Source of the DNA: Lysobacterales bacterium UBA2790
GTDB lineage: Bacteria; Pseudomonadota; Gammaproteobacteria; Xanthomonadales; Xanthomonadaceae
Direction: 5' to 3'
Assembly (NCBI GenBank): GCA_002352135.1
Contig: DEHW01000208.1
Coordinates: 449-6,032, forward strand
Length of the DNA stretch: 5,584 nt
Shown here: piece by piece, positions 4,150-5,584 of the stretch
Numbering within the stretch: the stretch's first letter is position 1
How the letters are laid out: the number at the start of each line of letters is the position of its first letter
The notes under the pieces: generated by a model
Told to the model about the DNA's origin: nothing
The model's database searches: none
Seen by the model: the letters and a program-made list of their open reading frames with translations, nothing else
Program-made: the position numbers and the translations under genes

Positions 4150-5584
4150 AGGAATTGATCGAGGTCAATCGTTTCTCGACGACGAGGCATTCCGCATGGC
4201 CGGCAAGTCTGCAAATCACTCTCGGCGCGAGCCGGAACCATTGCGCGCGGTCATCCCACCTGCCCAACCCTACCCGGTCGAAGCGCTTGGTTCGGTGCTG
4301 GGCGATGCGGCGCGAGCGCTACACGAAACCGTCAAGGCACCCTTGGCCCTATGCTGCCAGTCGGTCTTGGCCGCGGCCTCGCTGGCTGTACAAGCACATT
4401 ACGACGTCCTCTTGCCCTGGGGAAAGGCAAGGCCGCTGTCGCTCTTTCTGCTCACGGTCGGCGAATCGGGCGAGCGCAAGAGCGGGGTCGATGATGTAGT
4501 TCTCGGTGCCGCAAAGAGGCAAGAACGAACCGACATGGAGGCCTATCAAGCTGAGCTTGGCGCCTACGAGTTGGAGCTTGAGTCGTGGAAGCAGGCTGTC
4601 GACGCAGCCAAGCGTGCTGCAACGACCAAGAAGCCTGGCGCGGCCATGGCAACCAAGGCCGATGTTTTCCAGGCGGTTCAGTCTGTGGGCGACAGGCCAA
4701 TTCCCCCGATTATGCCGCTGCGGTTCTTGACTGAGCCAACGGTGGAAGGACAGTTCAAGCTGATGCTCGTCGCTCAGCCAAGCGTGGCACTATTCAGTGA
4801 CGAAGGCGGGCTGCTGATCGGCGGCCACGCGTTGAACTCTGACAACGCGCTCAAGACGATGGCGCGGTGGTGCAAGATTTGGGATGGCTCACCGTTTGAC
4901 CGCGTGCGCGCTGGCGACGGCGCCGCGATCCTTTACGGGCGCCGCATGGCGATGCATCAGCTTGCGCAGCCTGATGTGATGACCCTGCTGCTATCTGACC
5001 GGATGGCGAACGGTCAAGGCTTGCTTTCTCGCTGCCTGGTGGCGTGGCCAGAAAGCACCATCGGAACGAGGCAGGTCGATCGTTTCGAGAAGCCTGAAGA
5101 TCGACGGGAAATCAAACGCCTGTTTGCGGTGCTCAAGGGGTTGATGGAGTCAACGCCCTCTACCGGCAAATCCGCACAAGAGCTTACCCCGGTGGAATTG
5201 CCGCTGAGTGCGGATGCGACGGTGCTGGCTATGGCTGCCCTCAACCAGTTTGAGAGCTTGATGGCTCACGGCGCCGACCTGGCGGAACTTCGCGACCGCA
5301 CATCGAAGGCCCTTGAGAACGCGTGCCGCATCGCGGGCGTGACGACGGTTATTGACTTGGGATTGTCGGCGCGAGAGATGGATCGGCGGCACTTGGAGCA
5401 AGCGCTGATCCTCATGCAGTGGTACTTGCACGAGGCGCTTCGTATCCGTGGCGCCGCGGCGATTCCCCAGTCGGTACTCGACGCAGAAAGTCTGTCGGCA
5501 TGGCTGAAAGACCGCGGTCTTCGCGTGTTCAGATCGAAGCAGATATTGAATGGCGGGCCTACTCAACTGCGCAACAAGACGCGC
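4142..5584 (+). CDS. DUF3987-type P-loop ATPase, 3' end beyond the window
   Basis: A frame of 481 codons stays open to the right edge, nearly the full length I expect for this family (about 500 residues). It has a Walker A-like loop GESGERKS (residues 107-114), with Arg where the last Gly usually sits. I recall this as normal for DUF3987 proteins. A charged helical insert (about 125-175) follows, then a Walker B-like VALFSDEGG (215-223), then RMAMHQLAQPDV (268-279) and GQGLLSRCLVAWP (291-303), which carries a possible arginine finger, Arg297. A helical C-terminal part (356-440) leads to the start of what looks like a winged helix (450-480). It is probably a helicase-like replication ATPase working with the zinc-finger protein. 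ATG 4142 gives an 8-base overlap but has only a weak GCGGG site. ATG 4196 has GAGG (4184-4187) eight bases upstream and is a serious alternative start. Confidence 0.85.
   Translation, partial: MDKGIDRGQSFLDDEAFRMAGKSANHSRREPEPLRAVIPPAQPYPVEALGSVLGDAARALHETVKAPLALCCQSVLAAASLAVQAHYDVLLPWGKARPLSLFLLTVGESGERKSGVDDVVLGAAKRQERTDMEAYQAELGAYELELESWKQAVDAAKRAATTKKPGAAMATKADVFQAVQSVGDRPIPPIMPLRFLTEPTVEGQFKLMLVAQPSVALFSDEGGLLIGGHALNSDNALKTMARWCKIWDGSPFDRVRAGDGAAILYGRRMAMHQLAQPDVMTLLLSDRMANGQGLLSRCLVAWPESTIGTRQVDRFEKPEDRREIKRLFAVLKGLMESTPSTGKSAQELTPVELPLSADATVLAMAALNQFESLMAHGADLAELRDRTSKALENACRIAGVTTVIDLGLSAREMDRRHLEQALILMQWYLHEALRIRGAAAIPQSVLDAESLSAWLKDRGLRVFRSKQILNGGPTQLRNKTR

Noticed and set aside
1..5584. 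tRNA, rRNA or transposase genes
   Set aside because: I saw no cloverleaf-like tRNA sequence, no rRNA motif and no transposase or integrase domain on either strand.

Overview
The window is GC-rich and reads as accessory DNA from a Proteobacterium, most likely beta or gamma. That placement rests on base composition, codon use and resemblance to island, prophage and plasmid replication genes remembered from those groups; no search was run. It looks like the replication and control end of an integrative element or plasmid-like island, with a decayed left half and an intact right half.

Left half, read on the minus strand (about 2212 down to 1). In transcription order there is a small gene broken by a one-base frameshift (2212-1836), a short GTG-start ORF (1858-1643), an 84-bp inverted repeat built from 9-bp units (1687-1770), and then about 1 kb with no intact gene. 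That kilobase holds reiterated, frame-shifted pieces of a ParB-like DNA-binding protein, ending in a recognisable C-terminal piece with an early TAG (633-635). Next comes an open frame running off the left edge (639-1). It joins the middle of a RepA-type (AAA_25-like) helicase to the ATPase core of a DUF3987-like protein. Five AATT-centred palindromes, and a sixth related dyad, are strung through the ParB-like debris. The longest is a perfect 28-bp palindrome.

Right half, read on the plus strand (2310 to the end). Four genes point the same way: an unrecognised 317-residue protein, a 78-residue excisionase/AlpA-like helix-turn-helix protein, a 165-residue CHC2-type zinc-finger protein, and a DUF3987-type P-loop ATPase that runs off the right edge. 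The last three are tightly coupled: one pair abuts with no gap and the next overlaps by 8 bases. Between the first and second genes is a 151-bp gap with two adjacent 21-bp direct repeats beside an AT-rich stretch, which could be iterons or an operator.

Interpretation: the zinc-finger protein and the DUF3987 ATPase probably act together at replication initiation or helicase/primase loading, with the small HTH protein as local regulator or excision factor. The left half looks like the wreck of a second, different replication/partition module, shortened by deletions that fused gene fragments in frame. The strongest candidates for something undescribed are the palindrome family, which sits repeatedly at the same codon position of the ParB-like fragments, and the fused ATPase frame.
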